DNA of 64,000 nt from Desertibacillus haloalkaliphilus. GTDB taxonomy: Bacteria > Bacillota > Bacilli > Bacillales > KJ1-10-99. The translations under genes were made by a program, and so were the position numbers. Within the stretch, counting starts at the first letter, position 1. Every line of letters starts with the position of its first letter. The stretch spans positions 1 through 64,000 of the forward strand of contig NZ_JAHPIV010000006.1 in assembly GCF_019039105.1 (NCBI RefSeq), read 5' to 3'. Below are positions 25,262 through 35,145 of this stretch, piece by piece. The notes below the pieces were generated by a model, which saw only the letters and a program-made list of their open reading frames with translations, was not told the DNA's origin and made no database searches.

Positions 25262-26044
25262 TTAATACTTATTAGACTGGCCGCCGTCGATTGGGATGAC
25301 AGAACCGTTAATGAAGCTTGCTTCTCCTGAAAGAAGGAATGCGACAAGGCTCGCCACTTCTTCAGGCTTACCAAAGCGTTTCATCGGGTTGACACTGACG
25401 AACTCTTTGCCTGCCTCTTCCCAATTTTCTCCCGCCATCTGCTTTAAAGAGCCTTCCACCATCGCTGTCATGATCGCACCTGGCGCGATCGCGTTGATGC
25501 TGATACCGTACTGCCCATATTCCACTCCAGAGTTTTTCGTTAATCCGACGACACCGTGCTTACTTGCCGCGTATCCTGACTGGTTACCAACTCCGCGAAT
25601 GCCGCCAACGGAAGCCGTATTAACTATCGCTCCAGACCCTTGCTCTTTCATGACCTCTAACACGTACTTCATGCCATAAAACACACCATTTAAATTGATG
25701 TTGACGACCTTACTGAATTCGTCACTACCGTAGTCTTCAGTCAAATTCTGCTTTCCTTCAATTCCAGCATTGTTGAAAAAGCCATCGATTCGGCCGAATT
25801 TGTCCTTCGCAAACTGGACGTAATTTTTTACTTCCTCTTCGTTTGCTACATTCGCTTCTACTAATTCAACCTGCGCTCCCGGAATTGCTTCCAAGATTTC
25901 CTTTTTGCTTTCCTCAAGAGCTTCTTTATTTAAATCGACAAGCACAAGGTTACCACCCTCTTGTGCAACTCGTACTGCCGCTGCTTTACCAAGACCTGAA
26001 CCACCGCCTGTGATAATGACTGCTTTATCCTCGTATCGTTTCAT
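25262..26044 (-). CDS. SDR-family oxidoreductase
   Basis: 260 aa, classical short-chain dehydrogenase. NAD(P)-binding TGGGSGLGKA (12-21), NNAGIEG, catalytic Ser (NTASVGG), Tyr-Lys (YAASKHG) and the C-terminal FINGSVIPIDGG. Asp in LVDLNKE suggests preference for NAD. It is a stand-alone gene; the substrate is unknown. Relatives include 3-oxoacyl-ACP reductases and glucose or alcohol dehydrogenases. Confidence 0.85.
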   Translation of the reverse strand: MKRYEDKAVIITGGGSGLGKAAAVRVAQEGGNLVLVDLNKEALEESKKEILEAIPGAQVELVEANVANEEEVKNYVQFAKDKFGRIDGFFNNAGIEGKQNLTEDYGSDEFSKVVNINLNGVFYGMKYVLEVMKEQGSGAIVNTASVGGIRGVGNQSGYAASKHGVVGLTKNSGVEYGQYGISINAIAPGAIMTAMVEGSLKQMAGENWEEAGKEFVSVNPMKRFGKPEEVASLVAFLLSGEASFINGSVIPIDGGQSNKY

Positions 26045-26186
26045 GTATATCGACTCCTTTTAAAATGTGATAAAACATTATTAGCTTATATAATAATTGT
26101 AAGCGTATGCAGGAAAGCGTCTCAATCAGCAAAACATGATTTTCTGTGGACTACGTCGACAGATTCGGCGATTGTGTTGATATTGT

Positions 26187-26220
26187 GGTGCCAGGCACCG
26201 CTCAAGAGGTGCCTGGCACC
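26187..26220. repeat. REP doublet
   Basis: Palindromes at 26187 (A) and 26208 (T), 21 bp apart, just beyond the stop of the Yip1-like gene. Confidence 0.9.
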
Positions 26221-26235
26221 CTAATCTCCCTAATC

Positions 26236-27009
26236 TTAAAACATAAACATCGATTGAATATAATCTCGTAGTACTTCAAATAACATGTCACTCATCATGC
26301 CGACCGTTATTATGGTGGCGATGTACGTGAGAATCGTTCCATATACCACATCGAGCCCTTCATGACTGCCTTTTTTAAAACTCGAGATCACTAGCGGCGG
26401 AACGGTAAAGATCGAACCGATAAAACCTATGACTAGTAAAAGCAAAAAGAACTCCACTTGTAAGAGAGATAACACGAGTGCCACAGCAAATAATCCTACA
26501 AATGGAATGAGGATGGTTCCAAAACGCGATAATACATCCTTATATCCGACATTCACTTTGCCTAGTTTTAGCGCAACAAACGTAAAGGATGCTACTAATA
26601 AAATGAAGACGGCATAAGCAAGCGTTGGTTTAACCACAAACGATACAAAAGGGCTATCCATATAACTCAAATAATCTTTAAAACCGAAATATATCATGAG
26701 CGGAATAAAAAGAGCGTAAATCGCTACCGTAATCATCGCATTTACAAATTGTTCGCCACCGACGGTTTGTGATTCAGAATAAGGTTTCTTCAACACTTTT
26801 ATAAAAAAGCCCCAATACGACTTTGAAATTTGTTTCGCCTGTTCCAGATGCTGATTTTGCTGAGTGACTGAGGGTTGTGACTGATAAGTTACCTGAGGTT
26901 GATTAGGGGCAGGTTGATAGCTAGCTGCTGGTTCACTTACGAGTTTCGTCCCACATTTCACACAAAACTTTCCCCCATCATTCAGATGATCACAATTCGG
27001 ACAATTCAT
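26236..27009 (-). CDS. zinc-ribbon and Yip1-type membrane protein
   Basis: 257 aa. An N-terminal zinc ribbon (CPNC...CVKCG, 3-20), a Gln/Pro-rich linker (about 30-65), then five or so membrane helices in a Yip1-like arrangement. The start ATG 27009 is preceded by AAAGGAG; the frame remains open to 27081. It is divergent from another zinc-ribbon membrane protein at 27387, and both may work in envelope stress. The role is inferred only. Confidence 0.7.
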   Translation of the reverse strand: MNCPNCDHLNDGGKFCVKCGTKLVSEPAASYQPAPNQPQVTYQSQPSVTQQNQHLEQAKQISKSYWGFFIKVLKKPYSESQTVGGEQFVNAMITVAIYALFIPLMIYFGFKDYLSYMDSPFVSFVVKPTLAYAVFILLVASFTFVALKLGKVNVGYKDVLSRFGTILIPFVGLFAVALVLSLLQVEFFLLLLVIGFIGSIFTVPPLVISSFKKGSHEGLDVVYGTILTYIATIITVGMMSDMLFEVLRDYIQSMFMF

Positions 27010-27386
27010 GGTGTCGGCTCCTTTCAAACTTTTCCTTTTATAGACCTCGAACACAATCATTTCATAAAAACACCCTACCACTTCAAAGCGGTAGGTCCTC
27101 CTGCAGAAAGAAAAACATTAGTGATAACGTTATCTGGTTAATATTAGTGAGATACCTCTGATAATAGTACCAAATGAACAAAAAAATAATTGTAATAATC
27201 ATGATATTTTTTATTATTATTTACAGAAATAGGTAGTTTTGCATGTTCGTAGACAAGGAGAACAAAACCATTAGACGGGTGCTTTTATGATCGATCACTT
27301 TTTTGTGAGGTCTTTCATATGAAAAACAGCTCATACGCTGAGTCCGTCTTCTCCAGATAAATCGCAGGCATAAAGGAGGAAGTGCA
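27010..27386. promoter_or_regulatory. divergent intergenic region
   Basis: 377 bp between two divergent zinc-ribbon genes, AT-rich, with a small hairpin CCTACC...GGTAGG (about 27074-27095). No clear operator was identified. It should hold both promoters. Confidence 0.4.
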
Positions 27387-28688
27387 ATGAACTTTTGCAA
27401 AGAGTGTGGCACCAAGCTAAACGAAGAGAACTCTTTTTGTTCGGAATGTGGAACCCCGACCACCTTGAGTAGCGCTACGATTCCCCCACCAAATCAGCAG
27501 GGTCCTCGTGAAGCCAAGGTCAAAAAGCGTTCGAAAAAGCAGAAAGTCGTTGTTTCTATTATTTCCATCATAGCCATCTTATCTATTATCACTTATCAGG
27601 TAGGGGCATACCTGACGAGTAAGGAAAAGGTAATCGAGACATTCGAAGAGGCGATGATTGCCCAAGACACAGCCACCTTATCCACGCTGATTACTTCAGA
27701 AGATCCGCGCTTGGTCATTGATGGCCAAACGATTGAGGGACTAATCACGTTCATCAATCAAACCCCAAGTTATTTTAATGAACTAATGAGCGATTTACAT
27801 ACACAAGCAGCTATAATCGATGAACAAACGAACGATGAAATCGCAGATGGCACTAATTCAAATGAGGATTACTTATTTACGTTAAAAAAATCTGGGAAGA
27901 CAGCATTCCTTTTTGACCACTACCAGCTCTATATAAAACCCTTTTACCCTACTCTCCATACAAACTATGAAAATGTGACCCTTTCGATTAATGATGAAGA
28001 TATCGCTACCTCTCACTCTGATTCGTTTCAGCAGGAGTTTGGTCCACTTGCCCCTGGCGTTCATAACGTCGTCGCTCATTACCAAAGCGGTGATCACGAC
28101 TTTACGATCGAAAAAATGATTAACTCTTTCGATCATGGAGAGTATGCCAATGTGGAACTTTTCTTTGATCCTACCGAGATCGAAGAACAAACTGAAGAAA
28201 ACCTTCATCAGCAAACACCTGAGATAACTGATCATTCTCAAGAACAAGTGCTGGAGACGAGCATAGAGACGAGTACAGACCCTACCGAGCAAATGACATA
28301 CCAAAGTCCATCCTACACGTTTAATGAGATTGGTCGTTTTGTGGAGACCTATGTTTATGTCACGGTTGAATCTGTGAATAATGAAGATTTCTCAATTGCT
28401 GAACCACTGATCGACCCTAATGGTGATAAATATCAAGAACAGAAGGACTACACGGCTTATTTAATAGACCGGAAAATTACCCAAGAGGTGCTGTCCTTTG
28501 AGGTGATTGATGTCGCGCGGATCGATGACCGAACCTATGAAGTCACTGCCATCGATGAATACCGAATCGATTACGGAGATGAAGGGACGACTTCATTCAA
28601 AACCTTCAAAAGTCGATTTATCGTTACGATTCTCCCTAACGGAAATCTAGCTTTGAACAAGTTAGTCGAAACAACAGAAATCAACTAA
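27387..28688 (+). CDS. TcaA/YvbJ-like zinc-ribbon membrane protein
   Basis: 433 aa. Zinc ribbon CKEC...CSEC at 4-23, basic juxtamembrane segment (KVKKRSKKQK), one membrane helix (about 53-73), then a large extracellular part: a TcaA-like domain (SKEKVIETFEEAMIAQD...), an acidic spacer (about 265-305) and a C-terminal NTF2-like domain (about 315-430). The layout matches TcaA and YvbJ, which are linked to glycopeptide response and cell-wall stress. AAAGGAGG precedes the ATG. Confidence 0.75.
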   Translation: MNFCKECGTKLNEENSFCSECGTPTTLSSATIPPPNQQGPREAKVKKRSKKQKVVVSIISIIAILSIITYQVGAYLTSKEKVIETFEEAMIAQDTATLSTLITSEDPRLVIDGQTIEGLITFINQTPSYFNELMSDLHTQAAIIDEQTNDEIADGTNSNEDYLFTLKKSGKTAFLFDHYQLYIKPFYPTLHTNYENVTLSINDEDIATSHSDSFQQEFGPLAPGVHNVVAHYQSGDHDFTIEKMINSFDHGEYANVELFFDPTEIEEQTEENLHQQTPEITDHSQEQVLETSIETSTDPTEQMTYQSPSYTFNEIGRFVETYVYVTVESVNNEDFSIAEPLIDPNGDKYQEQKDYTAYLIDRKITQEVLSFEVIDVARIDDRTYEVTAIDEYRIDYGDEGTTSFKTFKSRFIVTILPNGNLALNKLVETTEIN

Positions 28689-28704
28689 AATTTGTGGAAC
28701 CTCT

Positions 28705-28768
28705 GGTGCCAGGCACCCTAATTGTGTAGTTCCATGGTGCCAGGCACCCATAAAAGGCACCCATAAAA
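28705..28768. repeat. REP pair, 31-bp spacing, with 13-bp edge duplication
   Basis: Two A-centred palindromes at 28705 and 28736 in direct orientation, 31 bp apart. GGCACCCATAAAA is repeated in tandem at 28743-28755 and 28756-28768. Confidence 0.9.
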
Positions 28769-28806
28769 AAGAGAGAGCCAACCATTTTTATAAACGATTG
28801 ACTCTC
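28766..28806. terminator. terminator hairpin between convergent genes
   Basis: GAGAG.CAA / TTG.CTCTC imperfect stem flanked by an A run on the left, between the TcaA-like gene and the GH2 gene. Confidence 0.5.
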
Positions 28807-28814
28807 CTATTTGT

Positions 28815-28864
28815 GGTGCCAGGCACCGCTCAAGGGGTGCCTGGCACCACCACCACCTGGCACC
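28815..28864. repeat. REP doublet plus partial copy
   Basis: Palindromes at 28815 (A) and 28836 (T), 21 bp apart, followed by a 16-bp-offset partial copy (CCTGGCACC at 28856). Confidence 0.9.
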
Positions 28865-28878
28865 CCCTTACTCCTCTT

Positions 28879-31200
28879 TTACTTAACGGCTTGCGGCTTT
28901 TTCACTTTTGTTAATTCGCGGTTTAGGCGTCTTAGCATTTGATCTGTGAATAAGTCATCTGCCATTTCTGCCATCATATTGACTTTCATCGATTTCATCA
29001 TGTCATACATTGGTTTTTCACTGAAGTCGCCAAGGTAATGCACGAGTACTTTTCTCGTTTCTTCATTATCCATTAGCACTTCAAATGTATCTCTTGTTGA
29101 GTAGACATCATCTGTGATCGTAACTTCTTCGATTTCCTCGTTGTCATCGAGATCATCTGGCATTGTAAACCAGTTAGCGACAACGCCACCTTTTTCCTCA
29201 GGTGCTTCATAGCTTTCGTTTGGCTCGGAAACATACGTAACTAAAGCATGATCTTCAAACGTCTCCGTACCATAGCGGCTGACAACCGTGAGTTTCGTGT
29301 TCCCTTCCGTAAGAAGTGGCACATCTTTAAAGATGACACGGCCGTTAAATGGACTTAATGTTTGATAAGGATTTCCATTTACAAGCAATGTAACAGATGG
29401 AAGGTTCGTATAAACTTTTACATCCGTCGTTTCAGTTGCACGTTCGATGTAACGTTTACCTGTTAAATGAACAAACTTCTCGTCTGACCAATTCGCTTTA
29501 TACATATAGAACGCATCTTTTTTGATCTTTCTGTCATACGTGATGAGGCCTTTATTATTTCGACCTTGAACACCGCCTTCATCGCGAATGTTTGCACCGA
29601 AGTCAAACATATTCCAGACATATGTGCTCCATAGGAATGGTCGCTCCGCAAAAATATCCCAAACTTTTTCGTGATACAAGGCATGATATTCCTCAGTGTA
29701 ATCCTTCACTTGCGGATCATCTGTATGGTACTCGATAATACCCTCGGCACCATATTCAGAAATCCCAAGAGGAATGTCTGGATTCTCCTTGTGGAAGCCA
29801 TCGATAAACGGTGCGAAGTCCTCTGCTTTACCTGTATACCAACCGTAATATTTGTTATAACCGATAATGTCAGTCATGCGGTTATAAGGGTCATCATTTT
29901 CAACAAACATCACATTCGCTTGCGTTGTCAGTCTTGTCGGATCAAGTGACTTCGTAAGGTCATGAAGCTCTTGGACAAGTCTGCGAACCTCGGCACGCTC
30001 TCCACCAATTTGAATCTCGTTTTGGACGCCCCAGAACATGATTGAAGGGTGATTAAAGTTTTGCTTCACTAATTCACGCATCTGTTGTTTTGCGTTAATC
30101 CCCTCAAGTTCACCTTTAGACATGACGGAGATGAACGGAATCTCTGCCCAAATCACCATTCCCTCTTGGTCACATAGGTCATAGAAAAATTGATCGTGCT
30201 GGTAATGGGCAAGGCGAATCGATGTTGCTCCAACTTCCTTGATTAATTCCATATCCTCGATATGGTCTTCCTTTGAAATCGCCCAGCCTTTCTCTTTTCG
30301 ATCTTGGTGACGTGATACACCATTTAAGCGAAGTGGCTGACCATTAAGGATGAATCCTTGCTCTGCATCAACTTCAAAATATCGCACGCCAAAAGGAATT
30401 TCCACTTCATCGACCGTGTCGTTAAACGATTGAATTCTAACTGCTGATGTGTATAGGTAAGGATTCTCTTTTCCATTCCATAAGACCGGTGAATCAATAC
30501 TGAATGGGATTTCAACAACCTCAGTTTGGTATGCCGCCACTTCAACCTCTTTGGCATTGTAAGTAACGACTTTTCCATCGGCATCAAGAATATCGAGCCA
30601 AACTCTAACCTTCTTGTCTTCGTCATTCTCATTTGTCAGGCGAGTGATCACTTTTACATCTGCCTGTTGTTCAGTCACTTCCTCTTGGACAACATAAACC
30701 CCTTGAGATCCTTCATCCATTAAGTCGACATGGATAGACTCAGTGATAACCAGTTGAACATCTCTGTAAATGCCACCGAAGAATGTGAAATCGGCAACCT
30801 GTGGATAAACATCATCAACAACCGTATTATCCACTTTCACCGCAAGCATGTTTTGCCTTCCGAATTCGATCGCATCGGTAATATCGAAGCGGAACGTTGA
30901 ATAACCGCCACGATGATGCCCTTGATGTTTTCCGTTTACATAAACATCCGTTAAACTATTAGCCCCTTGGAATTCGATAAAAATACGTTTCCCTTCAGGT
31001 AGTTCTGGAATATCTAGTGGTCTTCGATACCAGCATGCTCCTTTATAGAACTCAAAACCATTGGCTCCATCAACTGCATTCCAAGAATGGGGCACACTTA
31101 CATTTTGCCAATCCTTCGTATCATGCACCACTTGCTCAGCACCTGCGACATCTTCCTTCTTAAATACCCAACCTTGATTTATATTAATAATTTCTCTCAT
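28879..31200 (-). CDS. glycoside hydrolase family 2 (beta-galactosidase/beta-glucuronidase type)
   Basis: 773 aa, cytoplasmic (no signal peptide). N-terminal sugar-binding domain (WQNVSVPHSWNA, about 35-180), immunoglobulin-like domain, then the TIM barrel with LNGVSRHQDRKE, acid/base Glu in FWGVQNEIQIG and nucleophile Glu in GISEYGAEGI. A C-terminal extension of about 150 residues is less conserved. The start ATG 31200 follows GGAGGGAT. Next to a GPH symporter and an AraC regulator, it forms a glycoside-use locus. Confidence 0.85.
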   Translation of the reverse strand: MREIININQGWVFKKEDVAGAEQVVHDTKDWQNVSVPHSWNAVDGANGFEFYKGACWYRRPLDIPELPEGKRIFIEFQGANSLTDVYVNGKHQGHHRGGYSTFRFDITDAIEFGRQNMLAVKVDNTVVDDVYPQVADFTFFGGIYRDVQLVITESIHVDLMDEGSQGVYVVQEEVTEQQADVKVITRLTNENDEDKKVRVWLDILDADGKVVTYNAKEVEVAAYQTEVVEIPFSIDSPVLWNGKENPYLYTSAVRIQSFNDTVDEVEIPFGVRYFEVDAEQGFILNGQPLRLNGVSRHQDRKEKGWAISKEDHIEDMELIKEVGATSIRLAHYQHDQFFYDLCDQEGMVIWAEIPFISVMSKGELEGINAKQQMRELVKQNFNHPSIMFWGVQNEIQIGGERAEVRRLVQELHDLTKSLDPTRLTTQANVMFVENDDPYNRMTDIIGYNKYYGWYTGKAEDFAPFIDGFHKENPDIPLGISEYGAEGIIEYHTDDPQVKDYTEEYHALYHEKVWDIFAERPFLWSTYVWNMFDFGANIRDEGGVQGRNNKGLITYDRKIKKDAFYMYKANWSDEKFVHLTGKRYIERATETTDVKVYTNLPSVTLLVNGNPYQTLSPFNGRVIFKDVPLLTEGNTKLTVVSRYGTETFEDHALVTYVSEPNESYEAPEEKGGVVANWFTMPDDLDDNEEIEEVTITDDVYSTRDTFEVLMDNEETRKVLVHYLGDFSEKPMYDMMKSMKVNMMAEMADDLFTDQMLRRLNRELTKVKKPQAVK

Positions 31201-31361
31201 TCGTATCCCTCCAGACTTGAATTTAAGCGCATACATTTTTATATCAATTAATGTTTGTTTATTTCTATAATCCTATTGTAACGAAAGAACTTCATCTAGT
31301 ACTCGGATAAAACTATCAAAAACAGGATTTTTATATCATTTTGAGAGGGGTCTCATTTTAG

Positions 31362-31426
31362 GGTGCCTGGCACCCTGTTATACACAAGAAATGGTGCCTG
31401 GCACCCAAACGGGGGTGACAGGCACC
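31362..31426. repeat. REP triplet (31-bp and 21-bp spacing)
   Basis: T-centred palindromes at 31362 and 31393 (31 bp apart) and a variant GGTGACAGGCACC at 31414 (a further 21 bp). Confidence 0.85.
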
Positions 31427-31433
31427 ATTAACC

Positions 31434-32819
31434 CTAGCGTTTATCAAGGTCTGTTGCAATTTCGACCATTCGATCATCATCGAGTTTATAACCGAACTTG
31501 AAGATAAGTAGGCAGATAATACATGCAATGGCAGGGAAGAGAACCATCATCGATTGCAATCCGAATAATGTCTCTGCGGACTGCGCAACATTAGGAACAT
31601 AACCGATAATAACAAGTCCTGTTGCACCTGCCCACCCTGCGATCGCCTGCGATAATTTACGCATAAAGCTGTACAGGGAATACGTTGTTCCTTCTTGACG
31701 CACCCCTTCCTTCCATTCACCATAATCGATCACGTCGGAGATAAATGCCCAGACGAGAATGTTCGGGATCAGGATTCCTTTCATTCCGATAACTAGTCCG
31801 ATCATGATTAACCACGGATTGTCAGGAAGAAAGAAGACGATGAACATGGCAATAGCACCTAAGGCAAAGCTGTATAGTGCCAACGATTTTTTACCGATCT
31901 TACGCGATAGTACCGGAATAAGCGGTATAAGGATGAGTATTGTTGCGATATTTATCAAATTATAAACCGGAAATAGCATTTCATTTTCCAAGTAGTGAGT
32001 GAAATAATAGACACCGACAGCTTGGTTAATCAAGAGCGTTAATAGAATAAAGAATGACATCGCCGAGAGTGCAAGGAACGGTCCGCTTTTTAAAATTCGA
32101 AGCACCATTTCTTTATCAACTTTTTGCAGTCGGGAAGACTCTTTAACAACGATTCGTTCTTTCGTATTTCGGTACGTTAGATAATAAAAGAAAATAGCAA
32201 TAACCCCAAGCATTGCTGCGACTGCCGGGAAGCCGATCTCCCTTGTCGGGAACAGAGCAACCAGCGGTAACACAACAACACCGATGATAAATGAACCGAC
32301 CATGCTTCCGAAGCCTCTAAATGATGCAAGCGAAGAACGTTGAACCGGATCGCGAGTCATCGAAGCAGCTAGTGATCCATATGGGATATTAACAGCAGTA
32401 TAGGCCATTCCAAAGAGAATGTATGTGATGTAAGCGTAAGCAAGTTTTCCACCATCAGAAAGATCGGGAGACATAAAGATAAATACCCCTAGGATTGCGA
32501 CAGGAAAACCTGCCCATTTCATAAATGGTCGAAAACGTCCTTTCGGGCCATTTTTACTGTATTTGTCAATCAGTCCACCCATGATTGGATCATTAATGGC
32601 GTCAAAAACTCGTGCTAGTAAAAATAACAAACCAACCGCCGCTGCACCAATTCCAAATACATCTGTATAAAAGACCATCAAATACGTCGAAACCATAGCA
32701 AAAGTTAAATTATTGGCAGCGTCCCCAAGACCGTACGACAATTTTTCTTTAAAAGGGAGTTTTTCATTTGCTGTGTTGTTATTTTCCGTCATATCATTCG
32801 TGATTTTTGGTTCCCCCAT
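31434..32819 (-). CDS. GPH-family glycoside:cation symporter
   Basis: 461 aa, 12 membrane helices, starting MGEPKITNDMTENNN. Family motifs are present: LSYGLGDAANNLTFAMVS, DAINDPIMGGLIDK near helix 2-3 and VIDYGEWKEGVRQEG. It imports glycosides for the GH2 enzyme 233 bp downstream. The start ATG 32819 follows AAAGGAG by 8 nt; the frame remains open to 32966 but overlaps the promoter region. Confidence 0.85.
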   Translation of the reverse strand: MGEPKITNDMTENNNTANEKLPFKEKLSYGLGDAANNLTFAMVSTYLMVFYTDVFGIGAAAVGLLFLLARVFDAINDPIMGGLIDKYSKNGPKGRFRPFMKWAGFPVAILGVFIFMSPDLSDGGKLAYAYITYILFGMAYTAVNIPYGSLAASMTRDPVQRSSLASFRGFGSMVGSFIIGVVVLPLVALFPTREIGFPAVAAMLGVIAIFFYYLTYRNTKERIVVKESSRLQKVDKEMVLRILKSGPFLALSAMSFFILLTLLINQAVGVYYFTHYLENEMLFPVYNLINIATILILIPLIPVLSRKIGKKSLALYSFALGAIAMFIVFFLPDNPWLIMIGLVIGMKGILIPNILVWAFISDVIDYGEWKEGVRQEGTTYSLYSFMRKLSQAIAGWAGATGLVIIGYVPNVAQSAETLFGLQSMMVLFPAIACIICLLIFKFGYKLDDDRMVEIATDLDKR

Positions 32820-32846
32820 TTTGTATTCTCCTTTCATTATACCCGT

Positions 32847-32888
32847 TGTAATCGTTTTCTTACATTTAGTATAATGAAAACGTATACA
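32847..32888. promoter_or_regulatory. two cre-like boxes in the divergent promoter region
   Basis: TGTAATCGTTTTCT (32847-32860) fits the consensus TGWAANCGNTNWCW; TGAAAACGTATACA (32875-32888) fits with one mismatch. Placed between the GPH gene and the divergent AraC gene they suggest CcpA repression of the sugar locus. A TATAAT-like -10 for the minus strand lies at about 32830. Confidence 0.5.
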
Positions 32889-32948
32889 TAACAGTAGGAC
32901 TTTTATTGCATAAACCGAACTATTATTGCCCGTAAAGGATGTGGAAAA

Positions 32949-34172
32949 ATGTCTCACTCTAACCATGCTGAAAACTTATTAGTCATGCTTCACGAAATAA
33001 CAGATTTAAATGTTGTTCTGTTTCAAGACTCAGGTGTTGAAGTGTTCAGAGAAGAATCTGTTCATTTTCCTGAAGAAGTCATGAAACTATATAATGCTGA
33101 TTTGAACGCTTTGTTCAAGTTGCTGCTTGAAAAGGACTCAGGTGTTTATGAATTTGATAGTACTTGGCAGTATAAGTTGCTCGGGAAAACGATCGAGGTT
33201 GACGGCTTACGGTATGTACTGATTGTTGGTCCATTTTTGATTGAAACGATTGATGTCTTTCAACACTCATTAGAACGAGGACTTAGTCATGACCAGCACC
33301 TCCAACTCCAATTTATTGCTGAGCAACTACCAATTATATCACCGATGAAAATGAACGCTTATGGAAAATTGATGTCTTTAGAACCTACCGTTTTTGATGA
33401 AAACTTCAAGATCCATGCCATCGATACAGGCGAGAAAAAGAAGAATCAAGACACACCTAATCAGATCGTGAAGATGAAAGAGACAGATATCGAGCTGATT
33501 GAGCTTCGCTATAAGATTGAGGATCAGTTGTTGGAGCAGGTCAAAAAAGGAAACAGTGCTGAGGCCGAACGACTAGTGATAGAATCATACAACTATTTTA
33601 ATTTTGAGGAAAGAATGCCTAAACAGCCGATCCGTCTCTTGAAAAACCTATCGATTATCTTTCATACGCTTGTACGGAGAGAAGCTAGAAATGCAAAAGT
33701 TCCAGCCATCCTGGTTCATCGTACGTCAGAAAAATTTGCACGAGAAATTGAAGAATTAAAAAGAGTTTCTGAATTTGAAGAACTAAGAAGAAGAATGATC
33801 AAAACATACGCTGATTTATCAAAATCAGAAGCGTTGAGTGGCTATTCAGGAACCGTCCGAAAAGTGATCGAACATTTACAAGTTCATTTTGACCGGCCAT
33901 TAAATAAAGATGAGTTAGCAGAAAAGTGTTATGTTCATCCTAGCCATTTGTCGAGGAAATTCAAGCAAGAAACAGGAATGACCGTGAAAGAATATCAACA
34001 GAAAATTCGCATTGAACGAGCGATTGAAATCCTTGATAATGAAAAGTTATCGGTTGAAGAAGTGGCCTGGTTTATCGGCTATGAAGACCCCTCCTACTTC
34101 ACACGAGTCTTTAAGAATAAAACAGGCCTAACCCCATCTGACTACAGACTAAGACGCACCAAAACAAAGTGA
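32949..34172 (+). CDS. AraC-family transcriptional regulator
   Basis: 407 aa. The C-terminal 100 residues carry the two AraC helix-turn-helix units (NKDELAEKCYVHPSHLSRKF and SVEEVAWFIGYEDPSYFTRVF). The N-terminal 300 residues form a large sensing region, not a cupin, resembling the YesN-like/PocR-type layout. It is divergent from the GPH symporter gene, so it probably activates the GPH-GH2 operon in response to an imported glycoside. GGATGTGG precedes the ATG. Confidence 0.8.
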   Translation: MSHSNHAENLLVMLHEITDLNVVLFQDSGVEVFREESVHFPEEVMKLYNADLNALFKLLLEKDSGVYEFDSTWQYKLLGKTIEVDGLRYVLIVGPFLIETIDVFQHSLERGLSHDQHLQLQFIAEQLPIISPMKMNAYGKLMSLEPTVFDENFKIHAIDTGEKKKNQDTPNQIVKMKETDIELIELRYKIEDQLLEQVKKGNSAEAERLVIESYNYFNFEERMPKQPIRLLKNLSIIFHTLVRREARNAKVPAILVHRTSEKFAREIEELKRVSEFEELRRRMIKTYADLSKSEALSGYSGTVRKVIEHLQVHFDRPLNKDELAEKCYVHPSHLSRKFKQETGMTVKEYQQKIRIERAIEILDNEKLSVEEVAWFIGYEDPSYFTRVFKNKTGLTPSDYRLRRTKTK

Positions 34173-34174
34173 AT

Positions 34175-34208
34175 GGTGCCTGGCACCCTGTAGGGGGTGC
34201 CTGGCACC
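34175..34208. repeat. REP doublet
   Basis: Two T-centred palindromes at 34175 and 34196 (21 bp apart), filling the gap between convergent genes, 2 bp after the AraC stop. Confidence 0.9.
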
Positions 34209-34212
34209 ATTT

Positions 34213-34956
34213 TCACAACAATGATGATACCACCAGGTTAATCGCTGCTATTGCAACGACAATGGCTGATATTTTTTTGATATTTTGTTGAGGAATCTTT
34301 GCGAAGAAATGAACACCTAGACGCGAACCTACAATAACACTCACAAGCCCAATGGCAAAATAACCTAAAAACTCAAGCGAAAAGTCACCATTGACGCCAT
34401 GTAGCGTTGCTGTAATGAAGTTCGTAAACAAAAATGAGATTTGTAGATTCGCACTGTATGCATACTTATTATCATGAAAAAGCAATAAGTAATAAAACAC
34501 AAAAAACGGCCCGCCTACCGCATAAATGCCACCGATAAGACCCCCACCTAGTCCTAGAATAATCGGAAGCCACGTATTATTTACCTTCCTATCAGGGTTC
34601 GGTGGTTTACTGCGAAATAAATAAATGACCACACAAATTAAAAAGATACCAAGAAACACTTTTAAAATGTCTTGGTCCCCATACTGATCTAAAATGAAGA
34701 ATGCGCCGATACGACCAACGAGCGCAGCGGACAAAATCACAACTAATGACCGCCATACAATATGCTTAAATAATTGCAATGCGATGCTGACTGAGAGAAC
34801 AAGTGCTAATGACACAACGAGCAGCGTACTTTCTTTGACTGTAAACAATAATGGTAAAAAGCCCATCGCTAACAGTCCGAAACCAAAGCCACTCACTCCT
34901 TGAACGAAACTTCCCACAAACAGGATCAAAAATACGATTAACCATTCTATCCCCAT
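34213..34956 (-). CDS. TSUP-family (TauE/SafE) anion exporter
   Basis: 247 aa, eight membrane helices. Family motifs GVSGFGFGLLAMGFLPLL (19-36) and the repeated GLGGGLIGGIYAVGGPFFVFYYL (about 130-155) are clear. TSUP proteins move sulfite, sulfoacetate or related anions. It is monocistronic; the 52-bp hairpin array lies upstream. Confidence 0.8.
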   Translation of the reverse strand: MGIEWLIVFLILFVGSFVQGVSGFGFGLLAMGFLPLLFTVKESTLLVVSLALVLSVSIALQLFKHIVWRSLVVILSAALVGRIGAFFILDQYGDQDILKVFLGIFLICVVIYLFRSKPPNPDRKVNNTWLPIILGLGGGLIGGIYAVGGPFFVFYYLLLFHDNKYAYSANLQISFLFTNFITATLHGVNGDFSLEFLGYFAIGLVSVIVGSRLGVHFFAKIPQQNIKKISAIVVAIAAINLVVSSLL

Positions 34957-35145
34957 AAAACGAGCGAACCTTTCTTTAGTGAAGTATCTTACTATAGGAT
35001 TATATCACCCTATTATAACAGAATTGGTAATCCCACTAGATAAAGCTTCTACTAAGTGTTTCTCAGTTGTATATGCAAAGCGCATTTTGATTGTATTTCT
35101 TATTAAACTAAAACAGGATCGCTTAACAATTGTCATATAAACAGC

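Noticed and set aside
27074..27095. Hairpin as a riboswitch or T-box
   Set aside because: A short stem without conserved aptamer blocks; no evidence beyond a six-base complement.
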